DNA from: CAIKMD01 sp963729935
GTDB taxonomy: Bacteria; Pseudomonadota; Alphaproteobacteria; ATCC43930; CGMCC-115725
Direction of reading: 5' to 3'
DNA: 64,000 nucleotides
NCBI GenBank assembly: GCA_963729935.1
Contig: CAVSPW010000005.1
Location: 186,001 to 250,000 of the forward strand
Part shown: in pieces, positions 29,503 through 38,883 of the stretch
How the letters are laid out: every line of letters starts with the position of its first letter
Position numbering within the stretch: the first letter of the stretch is position 1
Made by a program: the position numbers and the translations under genes
The notes under the pieces: model-generated
Database searches by the model: none
Told to the model about the DNA's origin: nothing
The model's input: the letters and a program-made list of their open reading frames with translations, nothing else

Positions 29503-30051
29503 TCAGCGATGTTCGGGCGGGTGGGCGCCTGGCTTTGGCATGTGATTGAAGACTTCCGCCGGGAGCGCGGTCATCACGAAGCCCGTGACCTGCTCGTCAG
29601 GCCCGAAAGGCCCCGCCACCTTGTTCTTCACCGGCGGCAGGCTGCGTAGATAGGCGACGATCGCCTCGGCATCGTGATGCGTCAGGTGCGATAGGCCGCG
29701 CCATGGCATGATTGGCGCGAGCTCGCGCCCGTCGGGCCGCACGCCGGTGGTGAACGCCGTAATGATCTGCTTGTCGGTCCAGGAGCCGAGCCCGGTCTCC
29801 TTGTCCCGCGTCAGGTTGGGCGGAAAGAACACGCCAAGGCCCGGCACGAAAAAGGCGACATCCCCGCCGCCGAGGGATTCCTTGAAGTTCGGGTGGCCCA
29901 ACATCGAGCCGGGCGTATGGCAATCGTTGCAGCCGCCGATCGTCACGAGATATTTCCCGCGCTCCACTTGCGACGCGGCCTTGGCGCCGTGGACCGGCGC
30001 GACGAGCGCGACGCCAAGCATGACGGCGATCACAGAAGCAACACGTTTCAT
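29503..30051 (-). CDS. Exported c-type cytochrome
   Basis: A 182-residue periplasmic cytochrome c. The start at 30051 (MKRVASVIAVMLGVALVAPV) has a purine-rich site and a signal peptide ending near GAKAAS. One heme motif, GGCNDCHTPGS (CNDCH), is near residue 43, and candidate axial Met residues lie in LAPIMPWRGLSHLTHHD. Such single-heme proteins often serve as electron partners of dehydrogenases. It follows the cupin gene on the same strand by about 30 bases. Confidence 0.88.
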   Translation of the reverse strand: MKRVASVIAVMLGVALVAPVHGAKAASQVERGKYLVTIGGCNDCHTPGSMLGHPNFKESLGGGDVAFFVPGLGVFFPPNLTRDKETGLGSWTDKQIITAFTTGVRPDGRELAPIMPWRGLSHLTHHDAEAIVAYLRSLPPVKNKVAGPFGPDEQVTGFVMTALPAEVFNHMPKPGAHPPEHR

Positions 30052-30083
30052 ACCGATCCCCCTATATTGTCCTTCAGCTTCCA

Positions 30084-30539
30084 TCAGCCTGATTTCGTCG
30101 CTGACCCGGAGACAGAAGCCGGCGGGGCGGATACTAGCCCGTATCGAGTCATGACTTCCATGAGTTTCGCCTGATCGGGTGGTCCGCCGGCGCCGGCCAA
30201 GGCCCCTACGTCGCGAAAAAACTGCTCGCCGATATCCGGCGTCAGCATCACGAGCGCGCGAGCGGTCTCGGAACCGGTGTTGCTGAAATGGTGCACGGAG
30301 CCTCGCGGCGTCGACATCCATTCACCTGGCTTCAAGTCGCGCATCTCCGCATCAACCGAATAGCTGAGCACGCCATCCAAAACGTAAATGCACTCTTCAT
30401 TGTTGGTATGGCTGTGCGGCGGTGGGACGTGCGCGCCGGCCGGAACCTTCATTTCGAACAGTCCCAACCCACCCTTTTGCGCGCCATCCACGAGATAGCG
30501 AATTTCCAGTTGCCCGACTTTGACGACCTGATGTGTCAT
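30084..30539 (-). CDS. Cupin domain protein
   Basis: A 151-residue single-domain cupin. The ATG at 30539 follows GGGGAGAT. Metal-binding motif 1 is visible as VPPPHSHTNNEECIYVLDG (two His and Glu) and motif 2 as MSTPRGSVHHFSN. It starts the cupin/cytochrome c operon and is divergent from a LysR gene. Function could be a dioxygenase, isomerase or sensor; not predictable. Confidence 0.85.
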   Translation of the reverse strand: MTHQVVKVGQLEIRYLVDGAQKGGLGLFEMKVPAGAHVPPPHSHTNNEECIYVLDGVLSYSVDAEMRDLKPGEWMSTPRGSVHHFSNTGSETARALVMLTPDIGEQFFRDVGALAGAGGPPDQAKLMEVMTRYGLVSAPPASVSGSATKSG

Positions 30540-30675
30540 GACGATCTCCCCGCTTCGATTTCGACCATGCGCTCGCCGCGCGCGATTTGCGCTGTGTGCA
30601 GGACAACAATCTAGTCTGTTGCCGAATTTTGATAAATGGTGTTTATTAAAACTTATTGTTGCAAAATGGTGGATA

Positions 30676-31590
30676 ATGAACGATCGGCTGAACGGGATGC
30701 GCGTCTTCGCGCAAGTCGTGGAAGCAAAGAGCTTCTCCGCGGCCGCGGACAAGCTGGGCATGTCGAAATCGGTGGCGAGCCGACACGTGAGCGCGCTGGA
30801 ACGCTCGCTGTCGGTGAAGCTGCTGAACCGTTCAACGCGCAAGCTCAGCCTGACCGAAGCTGGCGCCGTCTTCTACGACCATTGCGCGAGGATCGTGCAG
30901 GAAGCAGAGATTGCCGAGCAGCGAGTGATTCGAACTCAATCCGAGCCGGCCGGCCTGGTGAGCGTGACCACAACCCAGCCGTTCGCGGTGCGCCACCTGA
31001 TGCCCATGCTCGCCGAGTTCTATCGGAAGTATCCAAAAATCCGGGTCAAGCTCTCCTGCAGCAATCGCGCGCTCGACCTCGGCGATGAGCGGTTCGACCT
31101 CGGCATCCGCGTGTCATTCAATCCGGACCCGAATGTGGTGGCGCGAAAGCTCGCCGGCAACCGGCCGATACTGTGTGCTTCGCCCGCTTATCTCGAGCGG
31201 CGTGGGATGCCGCGCCGGATTGAGGATCTGCGCAAGCACGACTGCGTGCTCTTTCCGCCCCTGGCGCCGAAAGGGCTCTGGACCCTGCGCCGGGCCGGTC
31301 GGAAATTTCGGGTACCGGTCGCCGGTGTATTGGAAACCGACGAGATGGAAGTGGTGCGGGCGGCTGTCATTGCCGGCCTCGGCATCGCCGTGCTGCCGGC
31401 CTACATGGTGGGGGACGCCTTGCAGCAGGGGCAACTGGTGCCGCTGTTGCGCCAGTTCCAGGTTGTGCCGGAAAGCGGCATCTACCTCGTCTATCTACCC
31501 AACCGCTCGCTCCCATCGCGCGTACGTGCGCTGGTCGACTTTCTCGCCGCGCAGTTTGGGCCCGTGCCGCCCTGGGAAGTGGTTTCCTGA
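30676..31590 (+). CDS. LysR family transcriptional regulator
   Basis: A 304-residue regulator starting MNDRLNGMRVFAQVVEAKSF at 30676. The HTH (FSAAADKLGMSKSVASRHVSALERSL) and effector domain are of the CrgA/DsdC-like subgroup that begins with MxxLxxMRVF. The intergenic region to the divergent cupin gene (30540-30675) is AT-rich and holds the inverted pair CAACAAT (30604-30610) and ATTGTTG (30655-30661), plausible parts of a LysR operator. It probably controls the cupin/cytochrome pair. Confidence 0.9.
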   Translation: MNDRLNGMRVFAQVVEAKSFSAAADKLGMSKSVASRHVSALERSLSVKLLNRSTRKLSLTEAGAVFYDHCARIVQEAEIAEQRVIRTQSEPAGLVSVTTTQPFAVRHLMPMLAEFYRKYPKIRVKLSCSNRALDLGDERFDLGIRVSFNPDPNVVARKLAGNRPILCASPAYLERRGMPRRIEDLRKHDCVLFPPLAPKGLWTLRRAGRKFRVPVAGVLETDEMEVVRAAVIAGLGIAVLPAYMVGDALQQGQLVPLLRQFQVVPESGIYLVYLPNRSLPSRVRALVDFLAAQFGPVPPWEVVS

Positions 31591-31715
31591 GAGGTTCATC
31601 TCGCGTCCCCGCTCGCGAGCGCGTTTCCGCTAAGGGTGAAAATGCGACATAACGAAATTCTCGGGTCGCGTCTGCTTTACCCCGGAGGCGGGCAGCACGT
31701 TTAGGAGTCCATGGC

Positions 31716-32594
31716 TTAGGCCAGGCGTCCGGCCGCGACCCACCACCCGGGCTCGGCCGCGCGCAGCGTCGCCGCGGCCGCCCTGGCATCCGCTTCGTTC
31801 GCGAATAACGCAAAGCAAGTGGCGCCGCTGCCGCTCATGCGCGCGATGAGCGCGCCTTCGACCGCGGCAAGACGCTCCAGCACGCGGGCGATCGCTGGCA
31901 CTTGCTCGATCGCCGGCGCGGTCAAATCATTGCGTCGTTCCGCGATGAGCGCGGCGAGCGCCGCAGCATCGGCCGGCGGCTCGGTGAAGCGCGCTTCGGC
32001 CGAGAACGGGCCGCGGCGGGCCTTGAACACCGATGCCGTCGGCAGCGGGATGCCGGGATTGACCAGGACCAATCCGGCTTGAGGCAAGACCGGCGCCGGC
32101 TCGACGCGCTCGCCGGCGCCGCCGAGCCAGGATGGCTTTACCGCCAGACAAACCGGCACATCGGCGCCGAGCGCCGCGCCGATTTCGGCGAGCGCGCGCT
32201 CATCGAGCGGCGCCCGCCACAGCGCGGCGAGCGCCTTGAGCGTTGCCGCCGCGTCGCTCGAGCCGCCGCCTATTCCCGACGCGACCGGAAGATTCTTCTC
32301 GAGCCGCAAGGCGGCGCCGGGGGCGCGCCCGAGCCGGCTCGCCAAAGCCTCGGCCGCGCGCCAAACGAGGTTGTCGCTGCTCCCTTGCGCGAGCGCGGCG
32401 GCGAACGGACCCTCGACGCGCAGGCTCAGCAGCGGCGCGGGCTCGGCCGCGACGCGATCGGCGATGTCGGCGAAAGCGACCAGGCTGTCGAGCCGATGAT
32501 AGCCGTCGGCCCGCCGGCCGAGGACGTGGAGATAAAGATTGAGCTTGGCGCGCGCCTGCCACCAAAGCGGCATGGGCGCGGTCTCAGCCGCCAC
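31716..32594 (-). CDS. ispE: 4-diphosphocytidyl-2-C-methyl-D-erythritol kinase
   Basis: GHMP kinase of the MEP isoprenoid pathway. The 292-residue protein has the N-terminal ARAKLNLYLHVLGRRADGYH and the ATP-binding motif PVASGIGGGSSDAAATL; the C-terminal glycine motif is RMSGSGATCFALFA. The first in-frame ATG overlaps the end of the TPR lipoprotein gene by 11 bases; Met8 (32573) is an alternative. The TPR-ispE linkage is typical of alphaproteobacteria. Confidence 0.95.
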   Translation of the reverse strand: MAAETAPMPLWWQARAKLNLYLHVLGRRADGYHRLDSLVAFADIADRVAAEPAPLLSLRVEGPFAAALAQGSSDNLVWRAAEALASRLGRAPGAALRLEKNLPVASGIGGGSSDAAATLKALAALWRAPLDERALAEIGAALGADVPVCLAVKPSWLGGAGERVEPAPVLPQAGLVLVNPGIPLPTASVFKARRGPFSAEARFTEPPADAAALAALIAERRNDLTAPAIEQVPAIARVLERLAAVEGALIARMSGSGATCFALFANEADARAAAATLRAAEPGWWVAAGRLA

Positions 32595-34302
32595 GCACCG
32601 GCTCGGGCGCGGCGCCGAGGCCGTGATCGAGCTTCGCCTCGATGCCCTTCACCTCATCGGCCTCGGGCTGGAATTGCAGCGCGCGGCGCCATTGAAAGCG
32701 CGCCTCGACTTGGCGGTTCACGCGCCAATAGGCGTCGCCCAAATGATCATTGATGGTCGGATCCTCGGGCAGAAGCTCGATCGCGCGCTCGAGGTAATGC
32801 GTCGCCTGCGGAAAATCGCCGAGACGAAAATAGGCCCAGCCGAGGCTGTCGACGATGTAACCGTCATCGGGACGCAGCTGCACGGCGCGCTGGATCATGC
32901 CCAGCGCGTCGCGCAGATTGTCGCCGCGATCGATCCAGGAATAGCCGAGATAGTTGAGCACCAGCGGTTGATCGGGCTGCAAGGCGAGCGCGTGCTTCAA
33001 ATCGGCCTCGGCGCGCGACCACTCGCCCGAGCGCTCGAGCGCGACCCCGCGGCTGTAGAAGAGGCGCCAATCGCTGGCTTTGGGATTGGGCGTGCGCGCC
33101 AGCGCGCCGTCATAAGCGGTCGCGGCCTCGCCGAATCGCTTATGCGCGCGGAGAATATCCCCCAACTCGACCAGCGGCTCGGCGTTCTTCGGCCGCTCCG
33201 CCGCCATCGCCCTCAATTGCGCGACGGCCTCGTCGGTACGGTCGAGGGCATCGAGCTCGAGCGCGGCACGCAGCCGCGCCATCCAGGAGAAGGGCGATTT
33301 CGGGTCGACCGATTGATAGAGCGCGAGCGCGTCGGCGGGCCGGTTCTCGCTGTCGCGGATCTCGGCGATCATGAGCTGCGCCAACGCGAAACGGGGCGCC
33401 AGATCGAGTGCGAGCCGCGCATAGACCAGGGCGGCATCCGCCGTATCGCGCTGATTGAGCAGACCGGCGAGATCGAACAGCCCCTCGGCCGCGCCATCGG
33501 CCGGCGAGGCAATCAGCCGCGGCGGCACCGCGCCTTGATCGACACGCACCATGGCCGTCGCCGACATGTCGGAAACGCCCGGCTGGTTGCCGCTGCGTTC
33601 GTAAAGGCTGCGCGCTTCCGCCGCGCGTCCGTGGCGCTCGAGGAAATTGCCGGCAAGCTCGACGACACGCCAGGTCGGCGGCTGCCGACCGCCGATGAGC
33701 TTCTCATAGGCCGCGCTCGCCTCATCGACGTGGTCGGCGTAATCGGCGATGAGCGCCGTATGCAGATCGGCGAGCGGCTGCAGGCCCGTGGTGCCGCCCA
33801 CGCTCTCGAGCGCCTGCAAGGCCGGCGCCGGACGGCCCCGTCCCGCCTCGCTCCAAGCCTGAAGCAGCGGCACCGCGAAGCGCAGCGCCCCGTCGCGCGG
33901 CATCGAAGCCGCTTCTTGCACGGCCACGTCATAGCGGCCGGCCTTGATGTCCTGCTCGAGCAGAACGAGCCCGGCCAGGCCGCTTCGGCCATCGATGGCG
34001 ACGATGCGCTGCGCGAGCGGCACGGCCTCGGCGATCCGACCTTCGGACAGACGCAAGAGGAAGGTGCGGCGGATGAGATCGTAATTATCGCTGTCGGCGG
34101 CGAGGGCGCGATCGAGGAAGCGCGCGGCGTCGCCGTAATCATGTTCGATCTGCGCGTGGCGCGCCGCGAGATAGCTGCCGAGCGCGCTTTGGAGCATCGC
34201 CGGCGGTGCGCCGGTCTGACGGCTGGTTGCGACACAAGCTGCAAGCAGCACGAGCGCGGACATGGCGACGTAGTGGCGCCGCGCGCGAAGCCAACCGTTC
34301 AT
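32584..34302 (-). CDS. TPR-repeat lipoprotein
   Basis: From the ATG at 34302 (MNGWLRARRHYVAMSALVLL) the protein has 572 residues. A lipobox LVLLAACVAT predicts lipid attachment at about Cys23. The rest is built from TPR units along its whole length, clearest at YLGYSWIDRGDNLRDALGMI, DSLGWAYFRLGDFPQATHYL and DHLGDAYWRVNRQVEARFQW. Proteins of this type sit just before ispE in many alphaproteobacteria and are thought to scaffold envelope complexes; the partner is unknown. Confidence 0.88.
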   Translation of the reverse strand: MNGWLRARRHYVAMSALVLLAACVATSRQTGAPPAMLQSALGSYLAARHAQIEHDYGDAARFLDRALAADSDNYDLIRRTFLLRLSEGRIAEAVPLAQRIVAIDGRSGLAGLVLLEQDIKAGRYDVAVQEAASMPRDGALRFAVPLLQAWSEAGRGRPAPALQALESVGGTTGLQPLADLHTALIADYADHVDEASAAYEKLIGGRQPPTWRVVELAGNFLERHGRAAEARSLYERSGNQPGVSDMSATAMVRVDQGAVPPRLIASPADGAAEGLFDLAGLLNQRDTADAALVYARLALDLAPRFALAQLMIAEIRDSENRPADALALYQSVDPKSPFSWMARLRAALELDALDRTDEAVAQLRAMAAERPKNAEPLVELGDILRAHKRFGEAATAYDGALARTPNPKASDWRLFYSRGVALERSGEWSRAEADLKHALALQPDQPLVLNYLGYSWIDRGDNLRDALGMIQRAVQLRPDDGYIVDSLGWAYFRLGDFPQATHYLERAIELLPEDPTINDHLGDAYWRVNRQVEARFQWRRALQFQPEADEVKGIEAKLDHGLGAAPEPVRGG

Positions 34303-34375
34303 TGCGCTGATTTCCATCTCATTTGGTCTGGGCACGATCGCGAGCGATTATATAGGCATCCCGGGTCATGATGGG

Positions 34376-36001
34376 TCACATATTGGGATAGTTGGGACCG
34401 CCCCCGCCTTCGGGCACGACCCAATCGATATTCTGCGTCGGGTCCTTGATGTCGCAGGTTTTGCAGTGCAGGCAGTTCTGCGCGTTGATCTGCAGACGCG
34501 GCGACGAAGCCTCGTCATCATCCAGGATTTCATAGACGCCGGCCGGACAGTAGCGCTGTTCGGGCGAATCGTAGACCGCGTAATTGACCGCGATCGCACG
34601 TTCGGGATCGCGGAGATGGAGATGCGCCGGCTGGTCTTCCGCGTGATTGGTATTGGAGATGAAGACCGAGGACAGAAGGTCGAAGCTGACCGCCCCATCG
34701 GGCTTCGGATAGGCCACCGGCCGCGACGCGGCGGCCGGCTTCAAATGGAGATGGTCGGCCGTATGGCGCAAAGTCCAGGGCGCGCGGCCACGCAATATAT
34801 ATGTGTCGAGCGCCGCATGGACCAAGCCCCCCCATAAGCCCCAGCGGAAGCCGGGACGGATATTGCGCACGGCGTGGAGCTCGGGCCAGATCCAGGACGC
34901 GGCGAGCGCGGCGCGGTAATCGGCGCTCCCGTCGCCGGCGAGGCTTCGGTAAACGGTTTCGGCCGCGACCATGCCGGATTTCATCGCGGTATGGCTGCCC
35001 TTGATCTTCGCGACGTTGAGGAAGCCGGCGGCGCAACCGATGATAAGGCCGCCGGGGAAGGATAAATCCGGGATCGCCTGGAACCCGCCTTCATTGATGG
35101 CCCGCGCGCCATAGGCGATTCGCCGCCCGCCCAGGAAGGTCGGGCGGATCGCCGGATGGGTCTTGAAGCGCTGAAATTCTTGGAACGGGTTGAGAAAGGG
35201 ATTGGCGTAGTCCAAGCCGATGACGAGGCCGACCGCGACCTGACGATTCTCCAGATGGTAAAGGAACGAGCCGCCATAGGTTCCGGCATCGAGCGGCCAG
35301 CCGACGGTATGGACGACGTGGCCGGGATGATGCCGCGCCGGCTCCACCTCCCAGAGCTCCTTGATGCCGATCCCATAGGTTTGGGGCCCGCTGTCGCGCC
35401 GAAGATCGAAGCGGCGATCGAGGGTCTTGGTCAGCGAGCCGCGGCAACCTTCGGCGAAGAGGGTCTCCTTGGCGACGAGTTCGACACCGGGCTGGAATTG
35501 GGGCGTGGGCTTGCCATCCTTCCCGACGCCTTGCGCACCGGTGGCGACGCCGCGCACGCGCCCGGCTTCGTCGAACAGCACTTCGGCGGCGGCGAAGCCG
35601 GGATAGATCTCGACGCCGAGAGCTTCGGCCTCCTTGGCGAGCCAGCGGCAGAGATTGCCGAGGCTGATGATGTAGTTGCCGCGGTTGTGCATTTGCGGCG
35701 GCGTCGGCAGGCGCAGCGCATGGCGCCGGGTGAGAAGAAAAAACCGGTCATCCTGCGCCGGCGTCTCGAGCGGCGCGCCGCGCGAGCGCCAATCGGGCAA
35801 GAGCTCGTTCAGCGCGCGCGGCTCGAAGACCGCGCCCGAGAGAATATGCGCGCCGACCTCGGAACCTTTTTCGATCACGCAGACCGAAACCTCGCCGCCC
35901 GCCTCGGCCGCCAATTGCTTGAGCCGGATCGCCGCGGCGAGGCCGGCGGGACCGGCACCGACGATCACGACGTCGTATTCCATCTTCTCGCGTTCCATCA
36001 C
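34376..36001 (-). CDS. Electron transfer flavoprotein-ubiquinone oxidoreductase
   Basis: Passes electrons from ETF (fatty-acid and amino-acid dehydrogenases) to ubiquinone at the inner membrane. The 541-residue protein has the N-terminal FAD motif DVVIVGAGPAGLAAAIRL, the GAVFEPRALNELLPDW region, and a C-terminal 4Fe-4S ferredoxin-like segment with Cys in YCPAGVYEI and CLHCKTCDIKDPTQNIDW. Length and layout match bacterial ETF-QO. No etfAB lies in the window. It is divergent from the uracil-DNA glycosylase gene. Confidence 0.96.
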   Translation of the reverse strand: MMEREKMEYDVVIVGAGPAGLAAAIRLKQLAAEAGGEVSVCVIEKGSEVGAHILSGAVFEPRALNELLPDWRSRGAPLETPAQDDRFFLLTRRHALRLPTPPQMHNRGNYIISLGNLCRWLAKEAEALGVEIYPGFAAAEVLFDEAGRVRGVATGAQGVGKDGKPTPQFQPGVELVAKETLFAEGCRGSLTKTLDRRFDLRRDSGPQTYGIGIKELWEVEPARHHPGHVVHTVGWPLDAGTYGGSFLYHLENRQVAVGLVIGLDYANPFLNPFQEFQRFKTHPAIRPTFLGGRRIAYGARAINEGGFQAIPDLSFPGGLIIGCAAGFLNVAKIKGSHTAMKSGMVAAETVYRSLAGDGSADYRAALAASWIWPELHAVRNIRPGFRWGLWGGLVHAALDTYILRGRAPWTLRHTADHLHLKPAAASRPVAYPKPDGAVSFDLLSSVFISNTNHAEDQPAHLHLRDPERAIAVNYAVYDSPEQRYCPAGVYEILDDDEASSPRLQINAQNCLHCKTCDIKDPTQNIDWVVPEGGGGPNYPNM

Positions 36002-36097
36002 CCGGCCCCTCGTTGCGGCGCCACTATAGAAAATGCCGTCGTCGCCGAAAGGGTCGCGGGTCTTAAACGGGCTTGCCCGCGGTGCTAGGCTTTACTC

Positions 36098-36898
36098 ATG
36101 CACGAGGCGCAAGATCTGACGGCGCTGCTGCGCTGGTATGTGGCGATGGGCGTCGATGAGGCGATCGGCGAGACCCCGCAAGACCGGCTGGCCGCGCCTT
36201 CGCGGCCTGCGGCAGCGCCCGCGAGCCCGCCGGTTAACCTTTCGGCCTCGGCGCCGCGCGCGCCCGCCGCCGCCTCGATCGCGTCCGGAAGCGGCAGCGC
36301 CGCGGCCCGCGCGCGCGCCGAAGCCGCCGCCAGCCTTCAAGAACTCGAAGCCGCGATTGCCGCCTTCGATGGTTGCGCCTTGCGGCGAACCGCGACCCAT
36401 ACGGTCTTTGCCGACGGCACGCCGCACGCGCCCGTTATGGTTATCGGCGAGGCGCCCGGCGCGGATGAGGATCGTATCGGCCGGCCCTTCGTCGGACGCA
36501 GCGGCCAGCTCCTCGACCGGATGCTCGCCGCCATCGGGCTGGAACGTCAACGAAACGTTTATATTACCAATGTGTTGTTCTGGCGCCCGCCCGGAAACCG
36601 CAAGCCGACCGAGGATGAGATCGCCACCTGTCTCCCCTTCGTATGGCGGCATATCGCGCTCAACGCGCCGGAAGTGGTCGTTCTATGCGGGGGAACGGCG
36701 ACGAGCGCGTTATTGGGGCGCACCGAGGGCATCACCAAACTGCGCGGCCGGTGGTTCGATTTGGCGGTTCCGGGGCTCCCTCGCCCGATTCCCGCTTTGA
36801 CTACTTATCACCCGTCTTTTTTGTTGCGAGCGCCCGCCCGCAAAAGTGAATCCTGGCGCGATTTCCTGGAACTTCAATCAAAAATCGTTCATTCATAG
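36098..36898 (+). CDS. Family 4-type uracil-DNA glycosylase
   Basis: Removes uracil from DNA. The 266-residue protein has an alphaproteobacterial N-terminal extension (LLRWYVAMGVDEAIGE), an Ala-rich linker, and a UDG domain with motif A GEAPGADEDRIGRPFVGRSG and motif B TTYHPSFLLR. Classical family 4 enzymes bind a 4Fe-4S cluster with four Cys. Here the first pair is reduced to one Cys (FDGCALRRTA) and the usual Cys before RPPGNR is Trp (VLFWRPPGNR), so the cluster may be absent or altered. The next Cys (IATCLPF) is kept. Confidence 0.9.
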   Translation: MHEAQDLTALLRWYVAMGVDEAIGETPQDRLAAPSRPAAAPASPPVNLSASAPRAPAAASIASGSGSAAARARAEAAASLQELEAAIAAFDGCALRRTATHTVFADGTPHAPVMVIGEAPGADEDRIGRPFVGRSGQLLDRMLAAIGLERQRNVYITNVLFWRPPGNRKPTEDEIATCLPFVWRHIALNAPEVVVLCGGTATSALLGRTEGITKLRGRWFDLAVPGLPRPIPALTTYHPSFLLRAPARKSESWRDFLELQSKIVHS

Positions 36899-37005
36899 TA
36901 AAACTACTGAAACTATCGCTCACTTCGATTAGAACCAAAAAAGTGATTTAATTGTCTAAAATTTTATCTTGCCAAATCCGATGGGGATAGTTATGTCGGT
37001 TCCCC

Positions 37006-38883
37006 ATGATCGGGATGATAAGCATCTTCGACTCACGCAGAGCTTCGCCGGGCCTGTGGATTATTCTAAGTTTGATGTTAACGTTAACGGCTGCATCTTC
37101 GGCGCGCGCGGCCGATATCCGAACCGCGGAACTCACGCCGGGAAGCCTCGTTCTACGCGAAGCGGACCTTCCTGCGATGTTGTCGCAAGCCGACATCGCG
37201 CGTTACCGGCGCATTTTCACGCTGCAACATGCGGATCGTTGGCAGGACGCCGATCGCGAGATCGCGCAGCTTGACGACAAGCTGCTGCTTGGACCGATTC
37301 TGGCGCAGCGCTATCGCGACAATTCCTACCATGCAAGCTACGCGGAGCTGCTTCACTGGCTGCAGCGCTATGCCGACGAGCCGGACGCCAAGGCGATCTA
37401 CGCCCTGGCCCTGGCGCGCCACCCGAAGGGCGCGGCACGGCCCCCCAAGCCTTCCGCCACGACGGTTCTCGCCGCCTCGGGCGAAGATTTCGGGATCGAG
37501 CCCCGCGCCGATGATCCGCTCCTCGTCAAGCGCGATCAAAGGGCGCTCATTCCCGCCGCCGCGCGCCGCGCCGCCGCCTTGCGCAAGGAGATTCGCGGCT
37601 TGGCCTCGACGGCTCCGCACAAGGCCGAATTGCTCCTGGCGGGACCCGAGGCCAAGGATCTGATCGATACGGCCGCGCGCGATCAGCTGCGCGCCGCCAT
37701 CGCGGAAGGCTACCTCGCTCAGGGCGAAGCCCAGCAGGCTCTGGCATTGAGCGCCACCACCGAAACCAATGCCTATGCGTCGGTTTCGAATTGGAATGCG
37801 GGCCTCGCCGCGTGGCGGCTGGGGCGGCTCGACGAGGCGCGCAACCGCTTCCAGGCCGTCGCGCGCAGCGCCAGCCAGTCGAACTGGGTCAAATCGGCGG
37901 CCGCGTTCTGGGCGGCACGCGTGGAGCTGCGCGCGCGCCGTCCTGAAAACTACGCCTATTGGCTGCGCGTCGCGGCCGAGAATCCGCGCACCTTCTATGG
38001 CGTCTTGGCGCGGCGCCTCCTCGGCATGGATCAGAATGTGCGTTTCGATGCCGACCGCTTCACCGAGTTCGACGCTCAGCTCGTGATGGGAACCGAGGCC
38101 GGGCGCCGCGTTCTCGCTCTCCTCGCGGTCGATGAGCGCGAGCTCGCTTCCGCCGAAATCAGTCAGCTCGCCGCCAATGGATCCGGGACGCTGGTCCAAT
38201 CGCTCGCGGCATTGGCCGATCGCGCCAATCTGCCGGCCGTCAGCCTGCAATTGGCGGCCGTGCTCGCCAATTCCGACGGACGCAGCCACGACATCGCGCT
38301 CTATCCCGTGCCGCGCTGGCAGCCGCTCGGCGGCTTCACCGTGGACCGCGCACTGATCTTCGCCTTGATGCGCCAGGAATCGCAATTCTCGCCGGACGCG
38401 CGCAGCCAGGTGGGGGCGACCGGGCTGATGCAGCTCATGCCGGCGACCGCGCGCTCAATGGCCGAGCGAACGGGCGTGCCGCTCGACAGCGGCAACCGCA
38501 AGGCCGAGCGCAAGGTGTTGAACGATCCCGAATACAATCTCCTGCTGGCGCAGGAATATGTTCAGCTGCTGCTCAGGGACGGCCGCATCAAGGGAAATCT
38601 GATTCTCTTCACGGTCGCGTATAATCACGGCCCGACGGCTTCGGCGCGCTGGGCCGCGACGCAGCCGGAGTTCCGCAACGATCCGCTTCTCTTCCTCGAG
38701 AGCGTGCCCTGGGCGGAATCGCGCGTCTTCACCATGCGCGTGCTGACAAATTATTGGATCTATCGCATGCGTCTCAATCAGCCGACGCCCGAGCTCGATT
38801 CGCTTGCCGCCGGTCACTGGCCGACCTATACCGCGCAGGACGGCACCGCCGTCGCGGATAATGGTCGCCATGCCCAGAATTGA
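37006..38883 (+). CDS. Soluble lytic murein transglycosylase
   Basis: Cleaves peptidoglycan to 1,6-anhydro products in the periplasm. The 625-residue protein has an N-terminal signal segment (LWIILSLMLTLTAASSARAA), a long alpha-helical superhelix as in Slt70, and a C-terminal SLT domain with catalytic Glu458 in LMRQESQFSPDARS, followed by GATGLMQLMPATA and NLILFTVAYNHGP. The 100 bases upstream are unusually AT-rich and probably hold the promoter. The 3' end overlaps moaB by 14 bases. Confidence 0.94.
   Translation: MIGMISIFDSRRASPGLWIILSLMLTLTAASSARAADIRTAELTPGSLVLREADLPAMLSQADIARYRRIFTLQHADRWQDADREIAQLDDKLLLGPILAQRYRDNSYHASYAELLHWLQRYADEPDAKAIYALALARHPKGAARPPKPSATTVLAASGEDFGIEPRADDPLLVKRDQRALIPAAARRAAALRKEIRGLASTAPHKAELLLAGPEAKDLIDTAARDQLRAAIAEGYLAQGEAQQALALSATTETNAYASVSNWNAGLAAWRLGRLDEARNRFQAVARSASQSNWVKSAAAFWAARVELRARRPENYAYWLRVAAENPRTFYGVLARRLLGMDQNVRFDADRFTEFDAQLVMGTEAGRRVLALLAVDERELASAEISQLAANGSGTLVQSLAALADRANLPAVSLQLAAVLANSDGRSHDIALYPVPRWQPLGGFTVDRALIFALMRQESQFSPDARSQVGATGLMQLMPATARSMAERTGVPLDSGNRKAERKVLNDPEYNLLLAQEYVQLLLRDGRIKGNLILFTVAYNHGPTASARWAATQPEFRNDPLLFLESVPWAESRVFTMRVLTNYWIYRMRLNQPTPELDSLAAGHWPTYTAQDGTAVADNGRHAQN

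Noticed and set aside
28954..29545. Overlapping short frames on both strands after the O-methyltransferase
   Set aside because: No initiation signal, no family motif, Arg/Ser-rich translations on both strands; more likely repeat-derived non-coding sequence.
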